From Angiostrongylus vasorum (taxonomy: Eukaryota; Nematoda; Chromadorea; Rhabditida; Metastrongylidae), in NCBI GenBank assembly GCA_018806985.1, contig JADANN010000123.1, forward strand, positions 248,001 to 312,000: a stretch of 64,000 bases of DNA. The letters run 5' to 3'. Below, piece after piece: positions 1-13,300 of the stretch. The translations under genes and the position numbers were made by a program. Below the pieces are notes generated by a model that saw only the letters and a list, made by a program, of their open reading frames with translations, searched no databases and was not told the DNA's origin. The first letter of the stretch is position 1; each line of letters opens with the position of its first letter.

Positions 1-975
1 CTATTGAGGCGATCCGAATAGTGATCGTGAACGATTTTCGCTATTGCCTTTCTAGAATCTGTAAATGTTGCCTTTGGGCGTCGGAGTGCAATCATTTTGA
101 TAAACAAACAGCGATTCGCCGTTCTAGTTCCATAGTAATCCGTGTGTCCCAATGTGACGCTCTTCAGACGTTCTTCTGGGCCCAATATTTGCATTAAAAT
201 CTCCAGTGATAACTTTGAAGAATATGTGGTCTTCTCTGTAGAACTTCTAGGTCGAGATAGAACGCTTCGATTTCTTCTTCGTCATAGTTTGATGTCGGCG
301 CGTAAACCACGGCGATTGTCAAAGCGGTATCCACATCTCTTTAGTCGTAAACGTGCGATTAGGGCTGTTAGTTGTTCGAATGATTTGATGTTCATGGCCA
401 TGCTCGTGTTGACGAGAGCACCGGCGCCGTCAACTCCTCTGCTGTCGCGTGTTCCGAGGAACAGTTCTTCTCCGCTGCTATAGACGGTGTTGAATGGGTG
501 GCATCTTCTCGCCTCGGCCAAATCGATGACGCCTGGCTTTATCGTTCTTGCCTGCTTGATCAAGTCTTCTATCAGGAACTCAGATGCAAGTGTGCGAGCA
601 TTCTAAGTGCAGATCGCCACCTCAGGCCATTTCGATTTAGGTAGTCTCGAATGGTCCTAGGATTTCAACAGCTTCTCCATACTCTTCCAACCAAACGCTG
701 CCGAATCGGAGCTCGTTCGGTGTCAGCGGAATGAGTTGTTTCTTTTAATGTGTTTAGCTTCTTGGTACCCACGTATACCTTGCTGAGCTCTGAACGTGGG
801 GGCTGCATATACTCTCACGTGGTTCGGCAGTCAGAGAGATGCAGATGGTCTCACAGAGCAGATGGTGGAAGTCTCATGGAAGCAAAAGTGGCTTTTATTC
901 CGCGATTAACCCCTTATCCACCACCTGGGGACGCGCCACGTTGCCTCGCGACTAACGAGTGTGAGACCCTCTATG
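1..975 (-). mobile_element. RTE-type LINE fragment (R1), internally deleted
   Basis: Reverse-strand remnant of an RTE-class non-LTR retrotransposon. Positions 1-130 match the linker upstream of the reverse transcriptase in the larger element at 24.73-24.84 kb. Positions 135-600 match its endonuclease region at 25.46-25.93 kb, and 600-970 match its 5' end at 25.93-26.52 kb. The piece corresponding to about 24.84-25.46 kb is missing, so this copy has an internal deletion near 130. The reverse translation of 282-563 shows the endonuclease segment with an RRCHPFNTVYSSGEELFLGT motif. It lies in the intron of RdRP gene A before the exon at 1323, and nothing similar is present in the matching intron of gene B. 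No intact ORF; not mobile. Confidence 0.85.
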
Positions 976-1029
976 TGGGAAATCCGTGAAGAACATATGC
1001 AGAATGCAAAATGTTGTGAAAAAAAATAC

Positions 1030-1322
1030 GGAATGGGAGGACTAGAAGACGAAAAAATACAGTAGGGACGGTAGGGGAGTGGGTCTGATTTGCATGGGCA
1101 CTCATATCAAAGGTGAATGGCTTCGTGTGCACGTGTACAATTTCCTTTCGTTTCTTTTTTCTTTTTTTTCTGAGATTGCGCCTTGTTGCTATGTGGAAGC
1201 GAAAGAAGTGATGAACAGCAAATTGAAACGTACTGTTGATAATTCATTTCGTTTTTTTGATTAGGGTTTCTTTTTTTCATAGTCTCATTATGTCACTAAC
1301 AACATGAGATATGCTTTTTGAG
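1030..1322 (+). other. Intron of gene A conserved with gene B
   Basis: End of the intron before exon 1323-1425. It aligns with 58.86-59.13 kb of gene B: both contain GGGCACTCA followed by GTGTGCACGTGT and a T-rich tract. This is duplicated non-coding sequence, not a gene. Confidence 0.7.
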
Positions 1323-4300
1323 ATTTCAAGCTATGCGCACGTCAACGGATTCGCTTGAAGTTGTGAAATACTCCTCTCCAGTCCCAGTTTCTCTGAACAA
1401 ACCATTTATCTGCATCCTTGATCAGGTTGGTTATTTCTCATTGTGTGGGCTACCATTTCTCTGCACTTGGGCAGATAGTTCCACTTTCTCAGTGCACTAT
1501 GGGAACAACACTTTCTATGATAATTAACACATTTACGACTAAGCCTAGTTTTCGGGACCGTGGATAGCGCCATGTTTTTTTGCCGCGCATAGATCACTCG
1601 TGTTTTTCGCGAATATCCTGAAGAATATTTTCTTCGTAGGCTTTTCAACTAGTACTCATAGGAAATATTCTTTTTTTTGTGCGCAACATTTACATACATA
1701 GGTGGGAGAGATTAACTATTGCACATTAAAATGTAATGCTCAGGATACACAAGTGCATGGAAATGCATGCATACGGGAGGCAAATTGTACGAAATACATT
1801 GATCATAGTGCATTTTTAGTGGCCTATTTTATTGCATCGATAGTTCATCTGCAAAAAATTTCTCGAGGCGCAGCCTGTAAAAAGTTTTTTGTTTTTCAGT
1901 ATTGACTAAAGTCCGTTGTGACTTCTGTCATCAGCGTAAATAATTTCTTTTTGGTTTCCTGAAGCCGAGATACGCGAAATACTCAAAAGATTCTCGGACT
2001 TTCGTTGTAAGGCTATTTTTGCAGTTGACCTAATATTATTGAATATCAATATTAACCCACCAACTGTTCTCGTCTAAAGGCGATCCTCCGAATACAAAGC
2101 ACAAAAATGTTCCTTCGTCGCACACTTTTTTTATTCTAGCGAACATATCGTTCTGCTTGTTTCGTAGTGCAGCTCGAAGTAGTTCCATTTTGATGCCTCG
2201 TACTTGTTGGCTGTCCTGTGGTTGACCGCATATCTCGTGAAGTCGTTTTCATCCTATTAACTTCGGCACGACTTGATGTGATAGGCAGCGGCGGAGAACG
2301 TGTACTGTCTGTCGAGCTATGACGATCTTTTGTCTTATTGACAGTTCTTTCGTAGAGAATTATTTGATGAATGCCGAGGTTAACAGAAAGTCGGCTGTGG
2401 GATTACTTTCTTTTTGTTCTTTCAACGAATACCAGCAAAATAGGTCCTCTTCTGCACTTTGTTCTCGGCGAAGGAAAGATGTATATAACAATTGTCGATC
2501 AATCTATGCTTTCCTTTATTGACGATACCCCTCACATAGGTCTCAGAACTTCACTTCACTCTCGCTACCGTCCCCGCTCCCAAATTAAAAGCACTTACAA
2601 AACTTTGGTGCATATCGGTAGCGAGTGCTCCCGAAATAAAGGCTGTAGGACTTTGTAATAGCTGTAAAGTGCCTGTAAGACGCTAAGTGTAACTGAATAC
2701 CGATGGAGAACAGTGTAAATAAATAGCGCACGTGTTTTTGCCCATTAATATCTTGAAACGGGATTCCTCATCACAGACGGATTTTCCACGTCTCTTAATC
2801 TATTAGAATTTTTACTCATAACTTCATTATTACTCATAACTTCATTGTTAATGTCTTCTTTTATTTAGTCCTTCTGGTCCATGCTTTCAAATCTATCCAT
2901 AGTTGTGAGGCTATGTGCTGTTGTACCACTCACCGGTGACCACACTTTTATACGGTTTGCTTTCTCCATACTGTAGGACGAGTAGAGCTGGAAGTTCCAC
3001 TTTATCTTCCATATTTTCTGCTTTTTAATTCGCATTTTCGATGCGAAGACGATTAAGGTTCAATTCTTTTCGATGACCTGGCATTTGTACATTCAGAGTG
3101 GTAGATGAATTCTTCTAAAATCCACAATATTGATGACGAGCCAACTCGAGGTGTTACTTCTTCCTTTTTTGACGGTAATGCTGACTTTTGAGCAGATTTC
3201 GCCTTTTTTAGAGCTTAGAGAAGTCAAGTTGACTGCAGTCCAACGGCCGATCACCTTCATAACCAAACGGAGAAAGTACTAAACCAAGATTTCAATCGCA
3301 CTGAAAACAAAGTGTCTTCTTTCTATATGCACTGATTTCTATGAGTCTTCCACTGAGTATATCACGTGAAGGCCAACCGTACTGAGTTCAAGTAGAAGCG
3401 TAATATGCCTTTCTGGTACTAAAATATCAGTCTCTTCCGTAAGTTTGTAAAATTAACAACTCCTGAAGTCCTCTAGTTGTCGAGAAGCTACCAGTGTTAT
3501 CAAATCCACTACGGTCCATTACATGGGAATCCTTTTTTTGTTCGTCTTACTTACATCAACTCGCCAATCGACTGCCACTTTTTCATACACCTCAACAACT
3601 ACTTCCAAGGTCTATCCTTCAACACCATGCCGCTGCTGAAAGTGCATTCGAAGAATTCATTACTTCGAGATCGCTGGATATTTGTTCTATTGACTAAATG
3701 AGCCTGTATCCTGTCATTAAAGCATGTGGATTTTAATCGTTTTAATCGTTACTGCTAAATTGCTTGAGCCTTGTTAGAATAGTTCAAAATCGGAGCTGGC
3801 ATTCACTTTCCCAGCAAGTTGGTAAAAACGCCTCTAAGATTACATCATCTCGCGTGATCTGAGAGCGCATCTGGATTCAGTTGGGAGGTGTAACTCCGCT
3901 TTTAATCTGAGTGTTTAATCTTTTAACATTACGAGGTACACCATCACTTTTCGAACCTTTTCTAAGGTGTCCGAAATGCAATCGTACGAGTGTCATTTCC
4001 GAGTAACGAATCGCATTGAAGAATTGGTCGATAATCAACTAAGAGGACTGGCAAGAACCATGTTGCGTGAGCACGACTGTCGAAATAAGCTCAAGGAGCT
4101 TGCTCGACGCATTGATATAAATATGCTGTCTATGGTAGCAGGATTCCAGCTCAGCACGGAGCCTTTCTTCCGATCTCTTATTAAAGCGACTGTCAAGTTT
4201 ACAATCAGTATGCATCATTTATCGTATATCTTGCTTTTTTTTTCTTTTCTCTACATTTATGTAGTGGAAATTTGTCATTTTTCTTTTTTAGCCAAACAGA

Positions 4301-7300
4301 TGCGTAAACAGCAAATCCAAATACCTCCTGAGAAAGGACGCACAATGTTTGGAGTCGTAGACGAAACAGGTCAATTGCAGTATGGACAAGTTTTCGTCCA
4401 GTATACGGAGAATATTGCCCTGAAGATCCCACCACCCACTGCGTCAAGAAAAATACTCACCGGTATTGACTAATTGCTTTTGGATAGTTTGTACTATTAT
4501 ATACTATGTGGAGTAAATACAAAGTACTTTTTTCAGGCAAAGTGCTTTTGACGAAAAACCCATGTATAGTTGCTGGCGATGTTCGAGTTTTTGCTGCTGT
4601 GGACATCCCTGCACTACACCACCTGTGTGATGTCGTTGTTTTCCCAATGCACGGTCCGAGACCTCATCCCGACGAAATGGCAGGTGTGTTGGATGTTGTA
4701 ATCATAATCTTTTCATAATCATATTAAATGTCGATTTTGAATTGTCTATAGTGGTGTTTGTAGTGACCTACTCACCATATACTGCCACTGTTGCCCATTA
4801 AGTGAAGACTAGTGCTAAATTGCCACAAAAGTTTACCTTTGAGATATACCAACACATAATGAACTACTACCGTTTGTTTCGTCTGTTCCACTAAATGATC
4901 TCTGTAAAATCATCTTATAAATTCTCTAATGTCCTTTTATACTCAGGTTCTGATTTGGATGGAGATGAATACGCCGTAATCTGGGATGAGGACCTCCTAT
5001 TGGATCACAATGAGGAGCCATTTGACTATACCGCGGAGAAGCCGGAATTCAAAGCCATTAATGAGGAAACACTGAACGACGATATGATTGACTTCTATAT
5101 AAAGTATATCACACAAGACTCAATTGGTACGATTTCAAACTCGTTCCTTTTCCAAGCAGATCTTTATGGAATCAACTCTGAGGTAGGCTTTTTTATATCA
5201 GTTCTGTATAGTGCAATTCTATTGCGTAGTATATGGGATGAAAATTTTCCGTGAATAGCGAGTATCATTGGTTGTCGCAAGGATTGTGTCCCTGTCTTAA
5301 CCATTTAGCAGATCCTTCAAAGAAGTGTTGAATTTAGCAAGTTAATATAGTAATTTCGCTGTGACAATTGCTCGACATCTTCCAGAGATTTCGGTACACA
5401 GATGGATAGTTATCCAGAATGCTGTTTTCTGTATTCTTTCAACATGTATTTCGTCTTCGTTAGGTATCCTAGTTACATCAAAGCATTTGTCTTTTGCATC
5501 CATCCTACCGACCAGTTTTCCATCGCACCACGGATTTTTTGAATTCTATTTTCTTAAAAGTCGAATGTTTCTTTGAATTACTATTTTTCGAGAAAATGCC
5601 AATGTCATCGACACTGCGGTGGTGCGGTGGTGCGGTGGTTTGATAGAAATTATCCGTCATTATGTATTTTTTTTCCTTCCCAGTTGAAGATCCTTACTAT
5701 TTGTTGCCATGCGGCGGTGAACAGCTTGAAAAGATAATGTCGCCCTGGTGAGCATTTGCTTCAGCAGTGTCAACAAGGCAGTGTGATCTCTGTCATGTTT
5801 TAATGCAGTTCATAGCATAATAACATTCTAGTTCATAACATAATACATTCCAGTTCATAATATAATACATTCCAGTTCATAACATAATAACATTTTCGTA
5901 GGTCGAATCCATTCCTTAGTTTATGAATGGGAGTGAGTTAGTACCTATTTTATGCCGTGGTATTACCCAAGTACAATGGATGTGAAAGAAGGGTTGTATA
6001 AAAGTAAAAAAGAAGGAAATTATTACCCGTGATATTCGTGTTAGGTTTTATTGACTTTATAATTTGATTATAGTTCATAACAGGAATTTTGTTCAAAATT
6101 CTGATTGTTTTAGTCGTTGGGTACAATTCGAAGCCTTTCTAATACGCGCTTTAAGATAATCAGTTTGAGAACTCTGTAGAGCAAATGTTTCACAAGTGTT
6201 TAAAGAGGAATAAAATATTGGAAGATATTTATAAGGATTGTCGTCCTCGTTAGATAGGTTCGTTTTGAGAATCCATTTTATTCAAATGTTTAAGGTTAGT
6301 TTAAAGTCTTTTAGAGCTCGAAATAAAGAACTGCTATTAAACGGGTGAGTTCTAAGTAGAAAGTTCGTCACTTCATTTAGTACGGAAGACGGTTTCAAAT
6401 GAATTTTCATTCAGCGTGGCCATATATTATTTTCTCTTTGGGGCTCTTTCTTATTCCATTATCCACTATCTTCTGCACATCTCAATACAATTCTCAATTC
6501 GCTCAATACATTATTAGAATTTGAATCGCAAGCAGGATTCTCTAGAATCGCTTGTGTTAGAATACTTATCATAATTTGTATCCAAATGCGCGTTCTTCTA
6601 GCCATTTTACACTTCGTTGATTTTAATCTTTATCAGGTGTGTCAGAGTCTTGCAGTGAAGATATCTAAAGCAGTGGATTTCACAAAAACAGGATTACCAC
6701 CCGATCCGCTTGTGAAGGAATGGACGATTGGTATGCTCCAATTGGTGGATTTCTCTATATGGTTTCATATTTTTTCTAGAAGTAACTTCATATTTAGTTA
6801 TTTTTACGCAGATAAGGACAGTGGTAAAGAGATTCCTCCCGAAAAGAGCGAGCGCCAGCCAGATTTTCACTTTGGGAATGATTACGATGCTACCTACCGT
6901 AGTCCGAGGCTCATGGGGAGGATTTATAGGTCGTTTTTATTATTCTAGTAAGGGTGAAACTTCCGCCGAGTATCGATGTTCAGGCTTTGTTTTAGCAGTT
7001 TGAGAATTGGCTGTTCTTTGTGTAAGTAGTTTTAAGACAACAAGGAAACATAAAATTTGGCGATGTTTCACTCTACTGTGGAGCATCAGCTTTATCTCTT
7101 TTAATTGCGATGTATTTCTTCCCAGATTTTGTCGATAGTTGTCAACGAAACCGCTGTAAAATCTTACATAATTATACAGTTGTTTAAAAAATTGGTTTAC
7201 GTTGAACTATTCCATGTTACTCACGTGAAACATCCTCCTGCTGCTATGCTTGCAACAATCGCGTAGTAACTTAGTGTTAGTTCGTTGCTTTTTTATGACT

Positions 7301-10300
7301 GATACTTAGCTAATATTCAGGGAGTTCAAGACAATTGAGGATGTTCTCAAGATTTCGGAAGATATCGATGAACAAGACGAAATTGAGTGTGATAAATGTC
7401 TCATCGTGGACGGATGGTCAACATATAGAGGAATGGCTGAGGCAGAACTGGCAAAATATAATGGCCGACTAAGGGTTTGTTATCTGTTCAAGTGTAATTT
7501 TTCCAACTGGGCTTTCGTTGTTAATCGAGCATTACTCTAGGTTCTTATGGAGAATTACGGCATAAAGACGGAAGGAGAAATTTTTTCTGGTTGTATCTCA
7601 GAGATGAGGAATCGCATCTCGGATCGCGATCAGGACGATATGTCGCTTTACAATACAACTGAGGTCATTGAAAGGAAAGTGACCTCCCTTTTCCGAGAAT
7701 TCAGGGAGGAGTTTTTCAAGGTTTATTGTAATCCTTGTTTTCTATTCTTCTATATATTTCTTCATGTTGGGTGAACGTTTTGAACGTTTAAGGAGTTTGG
7801 TGGTTGGGAGTTTTGTACACAGAAGATCGACAAGAAGTTTGCGGTAGAAGAGAACGTTTTTCATCGTGCTGCGCACAGACCAACGGTAAAAATGCAACAG
7901 AAAGCAGTGGCTTATTATCGTACATGCTACGGTGAGCAGCTGTGTTTCATTTGGCTTATTGTTGCCACAGTAGAATAGTGATGAAGGGGCACTTACCGTA
8001 GTTATAAAATGAACACGTATTTTGCAATAATACCTCTTGTCGTCACTAAAGTCTTGGCGTTAACGTCTACTGCTCGTTCTCATTTTTAGAGCAGTATGGT
8101 GTTGTTTAGAGGGCGAAGTGTAGCGCAGTGGTTAGGGGCTCCCTGCAACACACATGTTATCGATCCTGAGCTCTAGGCTCACCAAACCCTCCATCCCGCG
8201 GGGTTCGTCATATTAGTGCGAAACCTGTCAGGAGGAATAGCAGCAGTGGCGTATTACATCGGTTGGCCACTGCGAGTCGCAGAATAGGCTTTATGCATTC
8301 AATCACATATGTGCATTCGATGCAATCATCATCATTTCAAAATATGCAACCTTTAATGATGCTTAATGAAGTCGAATGCATTGCGCATCTCTCAGGGATT
8401 GTTCAACGCCAGAAGTTTTACCCCTTCTATGTTTGTTTCGTTTCTACATCCTCCCAACGCTTTACCGCTTCATCATGTATGGGAGGTGTACCTGAGCGTC
8501 GGGCTGCGATGTACAGCGGGGTATTCACCCCTTCAGCAGGGCCTTCCAAGCTGTGAAGAAGTCCGTCGTTTTCGCTAGGAATCCAAGCTAAGAGTGAACC
8601 AGCTATGATCCACCGCCATCCTGGTATCGAACTAGTCCCATGTTGGCAAATCTCCCTCTGATCCACAAGGGCTGCGACTGCCCGTCGTGGGTGACGGCTT
8701 GCGGTAGACTTTGGCTAGGCTGACTTCGGGGCCCCAGGGAACCATAATGGCTAAACCAGAAAAACTGCGAAAGAATATAAATGATGTTGGAGCCACAGTA
8801 ACAAGTGAAGTGGGTCTATCGAATTAGCCAAACAAGTAAATAAGTCGTTTCTCCATTGTCGTTTATGTTTTCAAAATGACGCAGATTGTTTCTATCGATC
8901 AAGATGTCTTTAGTTACAGGTAATTTTTTCATTAATTTTAATGTTTGTGCTGCAGATCTATTTTTTCAACTGTTGCATTTATAGTTATTACTCCGTTCTT
9001 GAATTTTCGTAGCTCTATGAAAGTTAATTCAGAAAGAGCCCAACAGACCCGAGAGAGGATGTTATCGTTCGCGTGGATCGCCTACGACATTCTAGCTGTG
9101 GTCAGGAAAGAGAATGCGCTCAACGAAGTTCACTTCATTCCTTCACCAAATCCGCTTTACAAGGTGATTTTCCTTATTTTCCTTAATGTTCCTTCATTTA
9201 TTTCTCTAAGTGAGCCACGTTTCGCGATTTTTATCCATAGTTCTGCATTTCAATAACAAATATTTAGTTTAATTTAATCCATGTGGATAGAACTTTGCGA
9301 TATATAAAAAAACACTGTCGATTGTAGATATTGAGAGAGCTCATATCTGACTACTGTGGGATAAACAGGGCAAAATATTCCACATTTGTTCAATTTACAA
9401 AAAATGAGGCTTCTTATCAGTTGCGCCTTTATACGAAACATTATCCAGGTATGTCTTTATTGGTTTCGCAACAGATTTATTGCTTTTGTGATAAATTAAA
9501 TGAAGATCTCGAAGGAAAGAATTAGGTTGGTCAATTGTTGACCAACTATCTTGTAAAGAATTAATCGGCAAAGAAATCCATTCTCATTGAACTGGATATC
9601 CTTTGGTAATCCACTACCATGATCGGTAAAGTACTTTTAGGACAATTAATGAACTTTTCTTTGACTCACAGCGTTTTACGTTTTTGTGCTTTTATGTACT
9701 ATAGCTAGCAAGTTTCGTCCAATTTCTTAGCAATTTTTTCTGCAGGACTTGACAACGTTATGTTCATCATTTGTGAATGGGCTGAACGGAACAGGCTGTT
9801 CAGTGTTCGGCTTCAGTGTCACCACCTTTGTCTCATCCTCATTTTGTATGCAACTGGTCGAATTGCTGGAAGCTTGAATAGAAATAGACCAGTTTTAGAG
9901 AAGCTGGAAGATTTGCCAATGCTGGAGAGCCCTCCAGAGAAGATCAACGATGAATGTCAGATCGAGCTGCTTGTGACATTCTTCGAATACTTGGCATCTC
10001 GTGCTTTTCGCAAACTTCGCCACATCTCCTTCAGTGTTTTAGGTTACGCATCGGTGTTCTTACGCGGTGAATGGCTACCAGTGCATGAGGTAACTAGCGA
10101 TGTTCTTCTTTATTCTATTAAGTTGTATATTCCTATCGTTTCTGAGCTGATGTAAGTTTAACTAATCGCTAGTTATCGTGATTAATGAGAAACGATGTAG
10201 GCGGGTTCTTGTTTTACTCTGTTCTCATGTTTAACTATGTTGTTTGCCTTGTTTGTGTACAGTAGAATTTCACCTTAGAGTTTGTTCAGAGAACGTTATT

Positions 10301-13300
10301 AGGTTGCTGCTTGATTAACTCACAATGAGCAGTAGAAAGTGACTCTAAGTTACATATGGTCGGAAATGATTGCTGCACCGGACCGCAGCTGTCTGCGGTG
10401 GGGAACGATCACTCTATTACTCTTTCCGCGGACTAACGCATTCACCACCGCATCATACGGATCTTTCGTTTCGCCTGTCTCTCAGCTCTGATGCCACTAA
10501 CAGTCACCCGTCGATAGGTATGAATTGGGGAACACAAATTGGCAATGAACTCAAGCCGAGGCTGTAGTTGACATCACAACAGCTGAAACAAAGGACCCGC
10601 ATGGTGTGGTGGTGAGCGCGTTGGCCCGCGAAGGGAGTGGTAGCGTGTTCAATCCCCACTGCAGACACCTGTGGTTCAGTTTTGGAAATATCTCAGAGTC
10701 ATTGTGGTTGTATTTCACATGATACCCTGCCGTGAAAAATTGTGGTAGGCAGAAAATAAAAAGTTACCATTATGATTATTGCTGCTCGCAACTTAACACT
10801 TTGGTTAAGACGATGTTCGTTGATTTCAATACGTACGTACTTGAAGGTAGTTGCTACTTCCACCTTTAAACATGCACCTGTGGGTCTAAAGTGGGCTTTG
10901 TTAATTGACCCAAAAATCGGTGGGTCCTACAGGTCTTTATAAATAAGGTTCAGTATTTCATTCTTCTACATAGATGTAATTTTAATCTTGTGTAGTTCAC
11001 AAACTTTTGTTTTTTTTTCTGGAGACTCCGATCTTTAATAATGAAGTGATACAACAAGTAGGTTTTCCGCCAATTGAAAAAGATTAACTACCCATAGCGT
11101 ATTGATAACGTTTATGTTTGCCACGCTTCCGCTAACATTTTGAATAATTTGGATTTCGTTCAAAAAACTACCAAAGGCTTTGGCTTCCAGTGGAGTTGGA
11201 ATTGTAATATTATTTTTAAAAAAATGTTTATACGCTAAGAGCGATTTAGCAAGGTTCCTTTCATTATTAGTTTAAAGCTTTCGGATTGCCAGCTACTTAA
11301 TTTTCCGATGAATTCCTTATGATTTTCGAAAAGTCAGCGTCGATTACTATTTGTTAGTGGAAAAGAAAAGTTTTCCTGTTCCAGTTAGGTTACCATGTGG
11401 ATTAATATTGGAAATGTTCAGTTACCTGGCAAATAGATGTCTTCTTAAAACTTAAATGTATGGAATGTTGTTGAGTAATATTTCTTTTGTTACAGTTTTT
11501 TTTCATTACATGAATTTTGTCACAATAGAAGGTTTACGGAAAGGATTGTCGTCATCTTTAGGCTGCTATGAGGACATACTATAACATGGTGTTCAACCTG
11601 CAGTTTGAGGAGCTTAACGAAAATCAGCCTTCTAATCCGCTACGAAGTACAATCATCCGCGAATGCGAGCCGTTTGTTATAGAATTGCCTGGTATCGTTT
11701 GTTCTCTGACGTTAGACAGCTATCTTTATTTAAATTCTAATTTTTTTCATCTAGATCTCAAATTAGATAACATTCTTCGTAGGATAATTGTTAAGGCTGA
11801 AGGGCGTATGTAGTGCAGTAGTTCGAGGTGCCTTACGTTACACAAATGGGATTTGATTCAATCCCCGGCCTTTAACAGGGCAGGTTAACCAGCCTTCCGA
11901 AATCTTTACGTAGCTATTATGTTTTCGATGCCTACAGTAGGGCAGGAAAAATCTTTTGTTCAAAAAGCTGGACACGTAATCGAATGACTGGCTGGTAGAG
12001 TTTCACACCGTGTTCTGTAAAACATCTGCTGCTGAGGACACATTTATCGGTTTCAGTTTTAAACACGTCCACTCAACTTGTAAGGCTGTCGTCCTAGGGG
12101 GACGCTTGTATCTTCTTGGTGTCCACTGCACAGTTCTTTTCGTACATCTGTTACCTCTTCTTCCCATTGTATGACCGACCCATCTTTGTTTTGCTACTTA
12201 CATGTTTTCCACTGAGTCTCATAGATGAGACCTAGACAGCTTCCGGAGATCAGAGCTTCGTATTCTGGCTAGGTTTTGAGTGCCTTTTAAATTTCAGAAA
12301 ACATCGTCCAAGTGTTATATGGGTGGTGCGCAAATATCTTGACTTGGTTGAGATATCAGCTGTCTCTACTGCATAACGGAGCGCAATGAGGATTGTTGAA
12401 TGAAAAAGGTGATCGCGAAGTTTTGAGTCCGTTAGTTGCTTTGTAGCTTCTTTGAGTGGCCCGAATGCTCGAAGTGGTCACTGAACGTCTAAGATACATA
12501 TACAAGACGGTTTTTGCAGTCAAGATCCCATCCAGTTCGATTTCTTCGCCTTCACACCATGGGTACTTCATGAACTGGGTCTTTGTTTCATTTATACGCA
12601 GTGCATTCACTTTTTCTCGCTTCGTTGAGTTCATTGAGCACGTACCTATTTCGCTGGTAGTTATTGAAAAGATGACGGCGTCACTGACAAGACGAAGATT
12701 TGATAGCATTTTTTCCACTAATACATATGCCTTTTTCTTCCCATTCGAATGGTTTTATTATTCCCTGCAATATGGCGGCAAGCAACTGTGGCTATATGGT
12801 GTCGCCTTTTTAGACCGCTTTACTTATGGGTATGGTAAGAGGTTGATGGAAAAATTTTTATTTTAGTGGTGCACTAACGATAAAAGTCGCCAAATATTCC
12901 CATATAAGGTGGCTCACTGGTTTGTCGACAAGCGCTGATTGGATTGCATTGGTTTGTGACTCTTTCGGGGGCTTTTTTACACTCAATAAAGGTTAGAATA
13001 AGGGACAGATGGTGCTGCCGATAGACTTATATAACCCATGACAGAGTTTTAATATGGTCTGTGCAGGAGAATTTCGGAATCCTGCTTGCTCACCTGGTTG
13101 TGCCGTTTCCAAAGTCTTTGGTATGCACAATAGGATAGGTGAACAGGTCTTCGTGAACAGGTTGTACAGTACACTCGGACGATAATCACGAAGATCCTTT
13201 TTGTCTTCCTTGTTGTACAGGATGACCGTGCACGACGTCCTCCACTGATCTGAATTTTTTTCTTTCTGAAAGTAGATGTATAGGTTATCAGAAGTATATT

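Noticed and set aside
3477..3701. Open frame with a similar frame at 60699-60926, suggesting a conserved small gene
   Set aside because: Both lie at the same place in homologous introns and differ by frameshifting indels. The similarity is explained by duplication of the intron.
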